Positions 34,971 to 44,841 of a DNA stretch of 64,000 bases are shown piece by piece. Numbering within the stretch: the first letter of the stretch is position 1; the number at the start of each line of letters is the position of its first letter. This stretch comes from Arthrobacter sp. OY3WO11. GTDB lineage: Bacteria > Actinomycetota > Actinomycetes > Actinomycetales > Micrococcaceae. Both the position numbers and the translations under genes were made by a program. The stretch is taken from positions 2,996,108-3,060,107 of the forward strand of contig NZ_LWLP01000001.1 of the NCBI RefSeq assembly GCF_001641125.1, read 5' to 3'. Below the pieces are notes generated by a model that saw only the letters and a list, made by a program, of their open reading frames with translations, was not told the origin of the DNA and did not search any database.

Positions 34971-37900
34971 TCAGTCACTTGCCTTCCACGCACGCACAAC
35001 GGACAGACTTCGGGGAGCCGGCAGCCGTGGCCGCCGTGGCTGCCTTTGGATGGATCGTGCCGTGCTTCGAAGGCACTGCCTCCCATTACCGAAGCTGCAT
35101 CCTTCACCATGTCCAGGGCCCAGTTGTCCTGCTGATCGATCGGGTCCTGCTGCTGGATGGCCGGATTTTTCGCGCCGGTTCCCAGCTGGGCCAGCACTGC
35201 CCCGCCGGGTACCGGGCCCGCCTGGCTGCCCGGACCGTCGTCGAACCCGCCGGCGAGCACCGCGGCCTGGTAGGCACCCAGCTGCGGATGCCGCGCCAGC
35301 TCCCCCTTGCCGGGCTGGCGTTTCCCCGTCTTCAGATCCACGATCACCAGCCTGCCTTCAGCATCGATTTCCAGCCGGTCCACCTGGCCGCGCAGGACCG
35401 CGTCACGGTCCGGGGCATCATCAACGGGGACCGTTCCTAGCGCCACCTCGAAATCCTGCTCCACGCCTACGAGGCTCCTGCCCTCGCTCCGCATCAGGAG
35501 GACATACTGGGCCAGTTTGCGCACCATGGACTCGGCACGCTGGAAATCAAGCCTGCCCTCCCAATTGTCCTTCATGCCCAGCGCGGGCCAGCGCCGGACG
35601 AGTTCCGCGACGTACTCGGAGCCGGACGCGTCCGGCAGTTCCTGGGCAATCGCATGGACCAGGGTGCCCAGGCTTCGGGCGAAGTCGGTAGCAGCTTCGC
35701 CTCCTGCGGCCTGGACGAACCAGTCGAGCGGTGATTTCTGGACTGACTCCACTTTTGACGGTGAAACGAATACCGTACCGCCGGGTGGAACCACTGCCGC
35801 TTCGGAGCTCAGCGGCGGAAGACCCCACCAGCTCTGCGGATGCGCGCCCGGAACCGGCGGCTCCGCCCTGGCCAGGCGTGCAAGCACCCTGGCCGCTTCT
35901 TCCGCCTGCGGAGCGTCCCTTCCGTCCAGCTGGGCGTGCTGCCGCAGTTCGGCAACAAGCGCCCGGAGCGTCATGGGGCGCTCTACTGCAGTGAAGCCCC
36001 GGGTTTCCTGGCCCGGGGCCAACGGCGCCACATAGTCGAGGAAAGAGGACGGCTGGTCGTCTTCGGAGGATACGGCGGTGCAGACCAGCAGTTCGCGGGC
36101 GCGGGACACTGCTGTGGAGAAGCTCCGGAGCTCGTCATACCGGATATCCCGAAGCCGGCTCAGGGGATCCCGTTGCAGGGCGTAGCCTGCGCCGTGCTCC
36201 ACCGCGTCGCTGTACAGAGTGCTTCCCAGGAGCTCGCCGCGGAGCCGGGTGTTGGGCCACACGCCCTCCTGGAGGCCGGCAACAATGACCACCGGCCATT
36301 CACGTCCGGCTGCACTGGCAGGCGTCATCAGCTCGACGGCGTCATCCACCTGCGCGCGGGCGGCAAGGGTGTCCATGGGCAGCTCCTGGTTCAGGAGATA
36401 TTCCAGGAACTGCTCGGGGCCTGCCCCGGGCATCTGGTCCACATACCGCTCCGCGGTGTGGAAGAGCGCCATCATGGCGTCCAGGTCGCGGTCCGCGCGC
36501 GCCCCGTGCGGTCCGCCGGAGAGAGCCGTCTCGGTCCAGGAGCCGGCCAGCCCGGTGGAGTTCCACAGTGCCCAGAGGACTGACTCAGCGTTGGCGCCGG
36601 GTTCAGCAGCCGCCCGGCTGCCTGCCTGGATCATGCGTGCCGCCCGGCGTGCGGCACGGCCCTCGATGCCAAGGGTTGACAGCGCGCCAGGCTCCAGCAG
36701 CGCTTCGACCAGCAGTGCGTCGCTGGTCCGGCCTCCGCCGCCCAGGATTTCTTCCCTTCTTAACGATTGCCGCAGCCGGCGGAGCTCGATGGACGTTGCC
36801 CCGCCGATCCGCGAGGTCAGGAGCGATACTGCGGCCTCGGGGGTGAGCAGTGCCGGGTCCAGCGCGATGGCGAAGGCATCAAGCAGCGGACGGACGGCCA
36901 CCTCGTCCCGGACAGCGGACTCGGCCACCGGGACCCGCACAGCGATCCCCTGGCCGGACAGATAACGCTGGAACTCGCTGACCTGGGCGCCGTTGCGCAC
37001 AATGACCGCGAGGTCGGCCAGGTCACGGCCGTGGTTGATGTGCTGGTCCAGGATCCGCTGGGCCACGTACCGCAGTTCGTGCACGGCGGACGGAACAAGG
37101 TGTGCTTCCACTGCCCCTTCCGGTCTGTCGCCGCCGGGCTGTTCGAGGCGCCTGGCCAGCTGGCCGCCCGCCCGTTGGGAGATCCGTCCGGCGACGCTCA
37201 GCCAGGCTTCGGCAACCGAGGACCCCTGCCGGTGGGCATGCCGCAACGGACGCTCCACCACGGGCGCCCCCGGCGACAGCAGGTGCGGCAGCTCCGCCAC
37301 CAGGTCCGGCCTTGCCCCCCGGAAGCCCTGGACGACGGTGTCCGGGCAGAAGGCCACGAAGGAGTCCTTGCCGCCGGCTATATCGGCCAGCAGTTCAAAG
37401 ACTGCGGGGTTGGCCTCCTGGATGTCGTCCACCAGGATGACCTGCAGGCGGTCCCGCTCCGCGGCCAGGAACGCAGGAACATCCTGGAAGACCTGCCTGG
37501 CGGCCGTGATGATCCCGGCGGGGTCGAACGCCTCAGGCATTCGCAGGTCCAGGACGTCCCGGTACTCCGAATACAGCGCAGCCGCGGCAAGCCAGTCCGG
37601 CCTGCCACAGTCACGTCCGAGCCGCACCAGGTCATCCGGAGTGCGCCCTGATTCAATGATCCGGTCAAACAACTGCCGGACTTCCTGCCGAAAACCGCGC
37701 GTTTCCAGCGCCCCCTCCATATCGGCAGGCCAGGGCAGTTCCAGGCCCGGGATCCGGTGTCCTTCAAGGAGTTCCTTGATGATGAGGTCCTGTTCGGGAC
37801 CGGAGAGGAGCCTCGGCGGCCTGGACAAGGAAAGGAGCCCTTCAGCTTTGGCGCGCCTGATGACATCGAAGGCGTAGGACGCCCAGGTACGCGCCGGCGT

Positions 37901-38320
37901 TGTGCTCAGGCTCCTGTCCAACCGTGCGGTGAAGCGGTCACGAAGGGTGTCTGCCGCCAGGCGGCTTGGTGCCAGGATCAGCATGCGCTCTGGATCCACG
38001 CCGTCCCGGAACGCCCTGCGGACGGCGGCCTCGACGAGGGTGGTGGTCTTGCCGGTTCCCGGAGCTCCGGGCATCAGTACCGGCCCGGATCCCTGGGGGA
38101 CATCAACCGCGGCCTGCTGGTCCGCTGACAGGAGGGGCTCTGCCGCATGGATGTGGCGGGGCGGCAGCAGCCTCAGGCCTGTCGCGGCCGGGCTCCCCTG
38201 ATTGCGGTCCGCGCTGCCCGCTCCAGGACCTGCCGTTGCGTCCGCATCAAGTACAGGGACTTCCAGGGAATCATCCCGGTACTCGTCACGTGGGCCGGTG
38301 AAGGGCGTTGTTACTGTCAC
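34967..38320 (-). CDS. adnA: AdnA-like helicase-nuclease subunit
   Basis: This 1117-aa partner of AdnB has Walker A GAPGTGKTT (85-92), a diverged Walker B (VDDIQEANPAVF, where the partner has DEFQD), and a C-terminal RecB-like nuclease GQVDRLEIDAEGRLVIVDLK + TGKRQ with the active Asp and Lys present. The extreme C-terminus has a C-x5-C-x2-C cluster (CRLPEVCPLC), as in Fe-S nucleases. The matching upstream Cys position (SPLDW) appears to be Ser. Translation starts at GTG 38320, which overlaps the ATL stop (GTGA). It forms an operon ATL-adnA-adnB. Confidence 0.93.
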   Translation of the reverse strand: MTVTTPFTGPRDEYRDDSLEVPVLDADATAGPGAGSADRNQGSPAATGLRLLPPRHIHAAEPLLSADQQAAVDVPQGSGPVLMPGAPGTGKTTTLVEAAVRRAFRDGVDPERMLILAPSRLAADTLRDRFTARLDRSLSTTPARTWASYAFDVIRRAKAEGLLSLSRPPRLLSGPEQDLIIKELLEGHRIPGLELPWPADMEGALETRGFRQEVRQLFDRIIESGRTPDDLVRLGRDCGRPDWLAAAALYSEYRDVLDLRMPEAFDPAGIITAARQVFQDVPAFLAAERDRLQVILVDDIQEANPAVFELLADIAGGKDSFVAFCPDTVVQGFRGARPDLVAELPHLLSPGAPVVERPLRHAHRQGSSVAEAWLSVAGRISQRAGGQLARRLEQPGGDRPEGAVEAHLVPSAVHELRYVAQRILDQHINHGRDLADLAVIVRNGAQVSEFQRYLSGQGIAVRVPVAESAVRDEVAVRPLLDAFAIALDPALLTPEAAVSLLTSRIGGATSIELRRLRQSLRREEILGGGGRTSDALLVEALLEPGALSTLGIEGRAARRAARMIQAGSRAAAEPGANAESVLWALWNSTGLAGSWTETALSGGPHGARADRDLDAMMALFHTAERYVDQMPGAGPEQFLEYLLNQELPMDTLAARAQVDDAVELMTPASAAGREWPVVIVAGLQEGVWPNTRLRGELLGSTLYSDAVEHGAGYALQRDPLSRLRDIRYDELRSFSTAVSRARELLVCTAVSSEDDQPSSFLDYVAPLAPGQETRGFTAVERPMTLRALVAELRQHAQLDGRDAPQAEEAARVLARLARAEPPVPGAHPQSWWGLPPLSSEAAVVPPGGTVFVSPSKVESVQKSPLDWFVQAAGGEAATDFARSLGTLVHAIAQELPDASGSEYVAELVRRWPALGMKDNWEGRLDFQRAESMVRKLAQYVLLMRSEGRSLVGVEQDFEVALGTVPVDDAPDRDAVLRGQVDRLEIDAEGRLVIVDLKTGKRQPGKGELARHPQLGAYQAAVLAGGFDDGPGSQAGPVPGGAVLAQLGTGAKNPAIQQQDPIDQQDNWALDMVKDAASVMGGSAFEARHDPSKGSHGGHGCRLPEVCPLCVRGRQVTE

Positions 38321-38733
38321 ACAGTCATTCCATCATCAGCCACCGACAATCCATGCAGCCGCCGCTCCAGCGCCTCGGCAACAGCATCAATCACGTCCAG
38401 TTCATCTTCGGCGGGCGCCCACCGAGCGGCCGGAAGATCCACGCGCCAGCGTCCTTCCCGGGTCCGCTGGTATTCCGTGTAGGCGCCCAGCAAGGGTGTC
38501 CCCTCGGCAAGGTAGTGGCGGAGGGCCTCAGCCTCGTGCCCGGCAGGTGCATGGCCGCTCGCCTTGAGGATCCGCCACCAGGGCACGCCGCTCCCGTAGT
38601 GGCTCATGACGGCACCCACCTGCCTGGGACCGCCGGAGCCCAGGAGCTCGGCAACGTCGCCGTACGCCACGGCGGATGCGGCGGGCACCAGTTCCACCAC
38701 GGCCAGCACAGCCTCCACGTACTCAATCCGCAT
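38317..38733 (-). CDS. Alkyltransferase-like protein (ATL, MGMT-like, non-catalytic)
   Basis: ATL proteins bind O6-alkylguanine and hand it to nucleotide excision repair. The 138-aa product has the MGMT DNA-binding fold (VAYGDVAELLGSGGPRQVGA) but the active-site PCHR is replaced by PWWRI, so it cannot transfer alkyl groups. The ATG at 38733 has TAGATT 6 nt ahead and no ribosome site. Its stop overlaps the adnA GTG, so alkylation detection and break resection proteins are made together. From memory, the same neighbour order occurs in mycobacteria. Confidence 0.9.
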   Translation of the reverse strand: MRIEYVEAVLAVVELVPAASAVAYGDVAELLGSGGPRQVGAVMSHYGSGVPWWRILKASGHAPAGHEAEALRHYLAEGTPLLGAYTEYQRTREGRWRVDLPAARWAPAEDELDVIDAVAEALERRLHGLSVADDGMTV

Positions 38734-38796
38734 TGATCCAATCTAGCTGCAGTGGCGCTCCACGGAATTGTCAGTGGTGCCCTTTAGCGTTGAGAT

Positions 38797-39507
38797 ATGA
38801 GCACCTGGAACACCCTCCCCCGCGCAGCCTTCGACCTGGAAACCACGGGCCGCAACTCGCGGGCGGCACGTATCGTCACGGCGTCGGTAACGGTGGTGGA
38901 CCACCACGGCGATGTCATCACGGAACATGAGTGGCTGGCCGACCCCGGGGTGGAGATTCCCACGGAAGCCAGCGACGTACACGGTGTCACCACCGAAAAA
39001 GCCCGGCGGGAGGGCAGGCCTGCACACGAAGTGACGCGGGAGCTTGCCGCAGTCCTGCAGGACCTTTTTGATACGAACATCCCAGTCATCGCTTTCAACG
39101 CAAGCTACGACTTCACTGTCCTGGCTGCGGAATCGGCACGCTACGGCGTGCCCCAGCTGAGCCGCTTCCCGGTCCTGGATCCCTACATCATGAACAAGCA
39201 GGTGGATCGCTACCGGAAAGGCAAGCGCACCCTGACGGCGCTGTGTGAAGAGTATGGTGTGGTCCTGGACAATGCCCATACGTCTGCGGCCGATGCCCTG
39301 GCAACGCTGCGGGTCCTGGACGCCATGGCCGGGAAATTTCCCAAGCTGATGATGCCCGCGAGCCAGCTTCACCAGCTGCAGGTGGACTGGGCCATCAGCC
39401 AGGCGGCAGACTTCCAGGGCTACCTCCGGAAGACCAAGCCGACTGCCGTCATTGAGGGCGACTGGCCGGTGCTTCCACCGAAGGACGCGAGCCTCGGCGG
39501 CTTCTGA
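38797..39507 (+). CDS. DEDDh 3'-5' exonuclease (DnaQ-like)
   Basis: The 236-aa protein is a stand-alone exonuclease of the Pol III epsilon fold. The catalytic residues are in AAFDLETTG (first D and E), AFNASYDFTVL (second D), and NAHTSAADALATL (His and last D). No polymerase or helicase domain is attached. TAGCGT lies 6 nt before the ATG, in mirror image to the ATL promoter on the other strand of the 63-bp gap. Confidence 0.92.
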   Translation: MSTWNTLPRAAFDLETTGRNSRAARIVTASVTVVDHHGDVITEHEWLADPGVEIPTEASDVHGVTTEKARREGRPAHEVTRELAAVLQDLFDTNIPVIAFNASYDFTVLAAESARYGVPQLSRFPVLDPYIMNKQVDRYRKGKRTLTALCEEYGVVLDNAHTSAADALATLRVLDAMAGKFPKLMMPASQLHQLQVDWAISQAADFQGYLRKTKPTAVIEGDWPVLPPKDASLGGF

Positions 39508-39833
39508 CATACTGCTGCCGCGCCGGTGCGAGGCAAGTCACAGTAACAGGGCTTCATATAACCGGGCAGAAAACTACCTCCCGCATTCGGCAAACCCCCG
39601 CCCATAGCATTGAGTCTGAGCGTATTGCCCTCCAAGCACTGAATAATATTTGCTCATGAGTGCATCCGGGGTGCTTTCGTTTGAATCATCACCGAAAAAG
39701 TGCAGATGAGAGAATAAAGTTTTGCGGTCACCCCTGCCTCGCCGTGCTTGAACAGCGCCGGGCAGGTGCCAGGCGCCACCAGCGCAGCCTCGCGGCCCTG
39801 TTGACTAATGACTCAGATGAAAGCGACAACTTG
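39508..39833. other. Intergenic region upstream of the amino-acid ABC operon
   Basis: This 326-bp stretch has no supported gene. It has an A+T-rich patch around 39640-39720, including AATAATATT flanked by GCACT (39636-39640) and AGTGC (39659-39663), which could be an operator or promoter site. The amino-acid importer promoter presumably lies here; the exact hexamers are unclear. Confidence 0.45.
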
Positions 39834-40769
39834 ATGAAAATCAAAGCGATGAAGTGGCTCACCACGGCTCCCGTGGCACTCGCCCTGGCTGTCTCCCTCG
39901 CCGCGTGCGGCTCAGGGTCCGCCGAGCCTTCAGGGACACCCACGGACGCCCTCGCCGGCAGCGACCAGCAGACGCTGGACAAGTACACCACCGCCGACGT
40001 GACCCCGATCGACCAGATTGACACGACCCAGCTGGGCCTGAATACCGAGGGCAAGCTTGAGGTGGGCACGCTGTCCGACGCCCCGCCGAACATCTTCATC
40101 GACCCCTCGGGCAAGTTCACGGGCTACGACAACGAACTGTTGCGCGCGATCGCCGGCAAGCTCGGCCTTGAGGTCGAATTCGTTGCCACGGACTTCTCGG
40201 CGCTCCTCTCCCAGGTCCAGACCAAGCAGTTCGACGTCGGGTCCTCCTCCATCTCCACCACGGACGCCCGCCGCCAGAACGTCGGCTTCACCAACGGCTA
40301 CGACTTTGGCTTCATGGCCGTGGTTGCCAAGACCGACAGCGACGTCAAGGGCTTCGACGACCTCACCGGCGACCTCCGCATCGGCGTGGTACAGGGCACC
40401 GTCCAGGACGATTACGTCACCAACACCCTCAAGCTCGAGCCGATCCGCTTCCCGGATTACGCCACCGTGTACGCCAACGTGCGCAACGGCCAGGTGGACG
40501 CCTGGGTGGCGCCGTCCCAGCAGGCAACCGGCCAGGTCAAGGAAGGCGACGGCACCGTCATCGCCGAATCCGTCGTCAACACGCAGAACTTCACTGCCTA
40601 CGCCGTGGCCAAGGACAACCAGCCGCTGATCGATGCGCTGAACTCCGGCCTGGACGCCGTCATCGCCGACGGAACCTGGTCCAAGCTGACCAAGGAGTGG
40701 TACCCGGACCGCGAAATGCCGGCCGACTGGAAGCCGGGCAGCAAGGCCGCCACGGTTCCCCAGAGCTGA
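39834..40769 (+). CDS. Amino-acid ABC transporter substrate-binding lipoprotein (SBP_bac_3)
   Basis: This 311-aa receptor of a polar amino-acid importer has a lipobox SLAAC (Cys25), then the family 3 fold: KLEVGTLSDAPPNIFIDPSG, FTGYDNELLRAIAGKLGLEV, KQFDVGSSSISTTDARRQNV, and NGQVDAWVAPS. The frame is open to 39660, but the ATG at 39834 gives the only start followed directly by a signal peptide. Which amino acid is carried cannot be told. Confidence 0.92.
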   Translation: MKIKAMKWLTTAPVALALAVSLAACGSGSAEPSGTPTDALAGSDQQTLDKYTTADVTPIDQIDTTQLGLNTEGKLEVGTLSDAPPNIFIDPSGKFTGYDNELLRAIAGKLGLEVEFVATDFSALLSQVQTKQFDVGSSSISTTDARRQNVGFTNGYDFGFMAVVAKTDSDVKGFDDLTGDLRIGVVQGTVQDDYVTNTLKLEPIRFPDYATVYANVRNGQVDAWVAPSQQATGQVKEGDGTVIAESVVNTQNFTAYAVAKDNQPLIDALNSGLDAVIADGTWSKLTKEWYPDREMPADWKPGSKAATVPQS

Positions 40770-40785
40770 TTGAGCCGGGACGTAT

Positions 40786-41550
40786 ATGGATCTCCTGGAC
40801 CAGCTTGCTGACACCTTCTTCAACTGGGAGGAAATGGCCAAAGTCATTCCCGCCCTGCTCATGGTGGGCCTGCCCAATACGCTGATACTGGCTGTAGCTT
40901 CCGGCATCTTCGGTTCCCTGCTGGGACTCGCGCTGGCCATGATGGGCATCTCCCGGAACGCGGGAGCCCGGTGGGTGGCACGTATCTATACCGACATCTT
41001 CCGTGGCCTGCCCGCCATCCTGGTGATCCTGGTCATCGGCATCGGGCTCAGCCCCATCGCCAGGGAAATCACCGGGTCCCGGAACCCCTACCCCCTGGGC
41101 ATCCTGGCCCTGACCCTCATCGCGGCTGCCTACATCGGTGAAATTTTCCGTTCGGGTATCCAGAGCGTTGAGAAGGGCCAGCTTGAGGCATCCCGGGCGC
41201 TGGGCTTCAGCTACGGCAGTTCCATGCGCCTGGTGGTGGTGCCGCAGGGAATCCGGCGGGTCCTGCCCGCACTGGTGAACCAGTTCATCTCGCTGCTGAA
41301 GGATTCATCGCTGGTGTTCATGCTCGGGCTCGCCGCTTCTGACAGGGAGATATTCCGGATCGGAAACGACGCCATGGCCAATACCGGAAACCTCTCTCCG
41401 CTGGTCGCCGCCGGGGTGCTGTACCTGATCCTGACCGTCCCGCTGACGCACTTCGTGAACTTCATCGACAACCGGCTGCGCACCGGCAAGCCGGAAAAGA
41501 AGGAACCGGACGAGCTGGCAGCGCCTATCGGCAAGGGGGCACAGGCATGA
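40786..41550 (+). CDS. Polar amino-acid ABC transporter permease (HisM/GlnP type)
   Basis: The 254-aa inner-membrane protein has about five spans and the permease EAA loop ([20 protein letters not shown] + QGIRR). [15 protein letters not shown] and [15 protein letters not shown] are typical. It follows the binding protein by 16 bp. Only one permease gene is present, so a homodimer is likely. Its end overlaps the ATPase start. Confidence 0.95.
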   Translation: MDLLDQLADTFFNWEEMAKVIPALLMVGLPNTLILAVASGIFGSLLGLALAMMGISRNAGARWVARIYTDIFRGLPAILVILVIGIGLSPIAREITGSRNPYPLGILALTLIAAAYIGEIFRSGIQSVEKGQLEASRALGFSYGSSMRLVVVPQGIRRVLPALVNQFISLLKDSSLVFMLGLAASDREIFRIGNDAMANTGNLSPLVAAGVLYLILTVPLTHFVNFIDNRLRTGKPEKKEPDELAAPIGKGAQA

Positions 41551-42284
41551 CGGAATTCGCTTCCGGAACCCTTACCGGCAAGAACCTGCACCTTTCCTTC
41601 GGCCACAACCATGTTCTCCGCGGCATTGACCTGCATGTGGAGAAGGGCACCACGGCCTCCGTGATCGGTCCGTCGGGATCCGGCAAGTCCACGCTGCTGC
41701 GCGTGATGAACCGGCTGATCGAACCCGACCAGGGCGACATCCTCCTGGACGGCCGTTCGGTACTGAAGGACAACCCTGACGAACTCCGCCAGCGGATCGG
41801 CATGGTGTTCCAGCAGTTCAACCTGTTCCCGCACAAAACGGTGGTGGACAATGTGTCCCTGGCGCTACGGAAACTGCGGAAGCTGTCCAAGGAGCAGGCG
41901 CGCTCCGAAGCCCTGGAACAGCTGGATTTGGTGGGCCTGAAGCACAAGGCTGACTCCCGCCCCGCCAACCTTTCCGGCGGACAGCAGCAGCGTGTGGCCA
42001 TTGCCCGGGCCCTGGCCATGAAGCCTGAGGTCATGTTCTTTGATGAGGCGACCTCGGCCCTTGACCCGGAGCTCGTCAAAGGCGTCCTGGCGCTGATGGC
42101 TGACCTGGCGAAGGGCGGCATGACCATGGTGGTCGTCACCCACGAGATGGGATTCTCCCGCAACGTCTCGGACACCGTGACCTTCATGGATGCCGGCGTT
42201 GTGGTGGAATCCGGCCCGCCGGAGCAAATCTTCACCTCGCCCCGGACGGACCGGCTGAAGGGCTTCCTCTCGGACGTCCTCTAG
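41547..42284 (+). CDS. Amino-acid ABC transporter ATP-binding protein (GlnQ type)
   Basis: The 245-aa ATPase drives the importer. It has Walker [10 protein letters not shown], the Q-loop [13 protein letters not shown], signature [15 protein letters not shown], Walker [15 protein letters not shown], and the H-loop VVTHEMGF. The ATG overlaps the permease stop by 4 bases (ATGA). A terminator follows. Confidence 0.97.
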   Translation: MTEFASGTLTGKNLHLSFGHNHVLRGIDLHVEKGTTASVIGPSGSGKSTLLRVMNRLIEPDQGDILLDGRSVLKDNPDELRQRIGMVFQQFNLFPHKTVVDNVSLALRKLRKLSKEQARSEALEQLDLVGLKHKADSRPANLSGGQQQRVAIARALAMKPEVMFFDEATSALDPELVKGVLALMADLAKGGMTMVVVTHEMGFSRNVSDTVTFMDAGVVVESGPPEQIFTSPRTDRLKGFLSDVL

Positions 42285-42303
42285 CGCTCTCCCCCCTGCA
42301 AAA

Positions 42304-42332
42304 AATCCCCGGTTGCACCGCAACCGGGGATT
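42304..42332. terminator. Bidirectional terminator between ABC operon and hemL
   Basis: A perfect 13-bp stem (AATCCCCGGTTGC at 42304-42316 with 42320-42332) and 3-nt loop. T-rich tails lie on both strands, so it serves both convergent units. Confidence 0.88.
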
Positions 42333-42365
42333 CTTTGTGTTCAGGAATGTCGTACGACTGCGGTA

Positions 42366-43697
42366 CTAGCCCTGCGCCGCGGCCGCGGCCTTTGCAGCGG
42401 CCGGCAGTGCGTCGAAGATCCGGTTCATGGCGGTGTCATCGTGGGCGGCGGAGAGGAACCAGGCCTCGAAGACCGACGGCGGCAGGTATACCCCGGACTC
42501 CAGCATCGAGTGGAAGAACGGCGCGTAGCGGAAGCTTTCCTGCGCCTGGGCGTCGGCATAGTTGTGCACGCCGTTGGCCGAGGTGCCGAAGGCCACCGAG
42601 AAGAGGTTGCCGGCGAACTGGATGGAGTGGTCCACACCGGCGGAGTCCAGGGCGCTGGACAGTGCCGAGGAAAGTTCCAGCGAGCGGACATCGATAAAGG
42701 AGTAGACGTCCCGCGTGGCATGGGTCAGGGTGGCCACGCCGGCCGCCATCGCCACCGGGTTTCCGGAGAGCGTTCCGGCCTGGTACACGGGCCCCGTGGG
42801 GGCGAGGTAGTCCATGACGTCGGCACGTCCGCCGAGGGCCGCCGTCGGCATTCCTCCGCCGATGACCTTGCCGAAGGTGAGCAGGTCCGGGGTCCACGGC
42901 TCGGCGGCGTCCGGCGCTCCGCCGGTAAGCCCCCAGTAGCCTGAGTAGCCGGTGCGGAAACCGGTAAGCACCTCGTCCACGATGAGCAGTGCCCCGTGTT
43001 CACGGGTAATGCGGGACAGGCCGAGGTTAAAGCCCTCCCCCGGGGTTACGACGCCCATGTTGGCCGGAGCTGCTTCGGTGATCACGGCAGCGATGTTCTG
43101 CCCGCGGGCGGCGAAGGCTTCCTTGACGGCGGCGAGGTCGTTGTACGGCAGCACCAGGGTTTCGGCGGCGGTGGCCGCCGTGACCCCGGCGGAACCGGGC
43201 AGGGCGAGGGTGGCAACGCCGGAACCTGCGGCCGCCAGGAGGCCGTCCAGGTGGCCGTGGTAGCAGCCGGCGAACTTGATGATGAGGTTGCGCCCAGTGA
43301 AGCCGCGCGCCAGGCGAACGGCGGTCATGGTGGCCTCGGTGCCGGTGGATACCATCCGGAGGCGTTCGACGGCGGGAACGCGTTCCTTGACGATCTCGGC
43401 CAGGTTCGCCTCATCCGGGGTGGAGGCACCGAAGGACAGGCCGCGGTCCACGGCTGCGTGGACCGCGTCCAGCACAGCGGGGTGCGCGTGGCCCAGCAGC
43501 GCCGGACCCCAGGAGCAGACCAGGTCCACATATTCCTTGCCGTCGGCGTCGGTCAGGTACGGCCCCTTCGCTGAGACCATGAAGCGCGGCGTTCCGCCCA
43601 CGGATCCGAAGGCACGGACCGGCGAGTTGACCCCGCCCGGCATGAGCTGGCGGGCGCGGTCGAAAAGTTCCTCGTTGCGAGGGTTGCTGGAAGTCAT
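42366..43697 (-). CDS. hemL: Glutamate-1-semialdehyde 2,1-aminomutase
   Basis: HemL converts glutamate-1-semialdehyde to 5-aminolevulinate, the second step of the C5 heme pathway begun by HemA. The 443-aa PLP enzyme has the lysine in [12 protein letters not shown] (Lys277), the substrate loop [18 protein letters not shown], and [11 protein letters not shown]. An AGGAACC ribosome site precedes the ATG. It is the last gene of the heme cluster, 46 bp after the LLM gene. Confidence 0.96.
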   Translation of the reverse strand: MTSSNPRNEELFDRARQLMPGGVNSPVRAFGSVGGTPRFMVSAKGPYLTDADGKEYVDLVCSWGPALLGHAHPAVLDAVHAAVDRGLSFGASTPDEANLAEIVKERVPAVERLRMVSTGTEATMTAVRLARGFTGRNLIIKFAGCYHGHLDGLLAAAGSGVATLALPGSAGVTAATAAETLVLPYNDLAAVKEAFAARGQNIAAVITEAAPANMGVVTPGEGFNLGLSRITREHGALLIVDEVLTGFRTGYSGYWGLTGGAPDAAEPWTPDLLTFGKVIGGGMPTAALGGRADVMDYLAPTGPVYQAGTLSGNPVAMAAGVATLTHATRDVYSFIDVRSLELSSALSSALDSAGVDHSIQFAGNLFSVAFGTSANGVHNYADAQAQESFRYAPFFHSMLESGVYLPPSVFEAWFLSAAHDDTAMNRIFDALPAAAKAAAAAQG

Positions 43698-43743
43698 GGT
43701 TCCTATTCTCTCAGGTGGCCGGCGCTGTCTTCTGCCGGGTACG

Positions 43744-44841
43744 TCAGGTGCCGAGCAGTTCTGCCACGCGGGGTGCCACCGCCGTGCCCATCAGCTCAAT
43801 GGAGCGCATCATGGTGGAGTGCGGCAGCGGCCCGTTGCTGTATTTGAGGTCGAAACGGTCAACGCCCAGGTTCTGCTTAAGCTGGACGATTTTCCGGGCC
43901 ACCGTCTCGGGCGAGCCGACGTAGAGGGCACCCTCGGGTGCGCACAGGGCGTCGAACTCGCCCCTCCCCGCCGGTCCCCAGCCCCGCTCGACGCCAAGTT
44001 TGTTCCGCAGCTTCAGCCAGTGCGGGAAGAGTTCCTCGCGGGCCTGCTCGTCGGTATCCGCCACGTGTCCCGGTGAATGGGTGGCCACCTGTTGCATGGG
44101 GTGGCCGTACTTGGCCATGGCTTCCCGGTACAGGTCCACGAGCGGGCGGAAGGTGCGCGGTTGCCCGCCGATGATGGCGAAGATAATGGGATAGCCGTAC
44201 TGGGCGCAGCGCAGCACGGATTCCGGTGTGCCGCCCACCCCGATCCAGGTGGGCAGCAGGTGGCGCTCCAGCGGCGGGTACACGCTCAGCCCGGACACGG
44301 CCGGCCTGGTGCGGCCTTCCCAGTGCACGGGCCTCTGCGCTCGGACCTTGTCGAACAGCTCGAGCTTTTCCTCGAACAAGACCTCGTAGTCGGCCAGGTC
44401 AAGTCCGAACAGCGGAAAGGACTCGATGAAGGAGCCGCGGCCCAGCATGACTTCGGCACGGCCGTTGGAGATGGCGTCCACGGTGGAGAACCGCTGGAAC
44501 ACCCTGATGGGATCATCGGAGCTCAGGACGGTGACAGCTGAGCCCAGCCGGATCCGGGTGGTGCGGGCGGCAGCGGCGGCGAGGAAGACTTCCGGCGCGG
44601 ACACCGCGTAGTCCTTGCGGTGGTGCTCCCCCACACCAAAGGCATGGAGTCCGACGGCGTCCGCCAGCTGGGCTTCTTCGAGCAGATGGCGCAGCACCCG
44701 GGCATGTGGCTGCGGGCTTCCGTCCGGGTTCTCACCGACGTCGCCGAACGTGTTCAGGCCCAGGAGTATCCGGCCTGGTCCAACCGGGGCGGTGGGACTC
44801 TCGGGAACAGCTACGGACCGGGGAGCCGGGGTGTTGGTCAT
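43744..44841 (-). CDS. LLM-class flavin-dependent oxidoreductase in the heme operon
   Basis: The 365-aa protein is a luciferase-like (LLM) TIM-barrel enzyme that uses reduced flavin. It shows [54 protein letters not shown] and [12 protein letters not shown], typical of the family. The start ATG overlaps the hemB stop by one base (TGATG), so it is coupled to hemB and precedes hemL. It is not a known heme enzyme; a role in porphyrin or redox chemistry, or an unrelated metabolic role, are both possible. Confidence 0.88.
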   Translation of the reverse strand: MTNTPAPRSVAVPESPTAPVGPGRILLGLNTFGDVGENPDGSPQPHARVLRHLLEEAQLADAVGLHAFGVGEHHRKDYAVSAPEVFLAAAAARTTRIRLGSAVTVLSSDDPIRVFQRFSTVDAISNGRAEVMLGRGSFIESFPLFGLDLADYEVLFEEKLELFDKVRAQRPVHWEGRTRPAVSGLSVYPPLERHLLPTWIGVGGTPESVLRCAQYGYPIIFAIIGGQPRTFRPLVDLYREAMAKYGHPMQQVATHSPGHVADTDEQAREELFPHWLKLRNKLGVERGWGPAGRGEFDALCAPEGALYVGSPETVARKIVQLKQNLGVDRFDLKYSNGPLPHSTMMRSIELMGTAVAPRVAELLGT

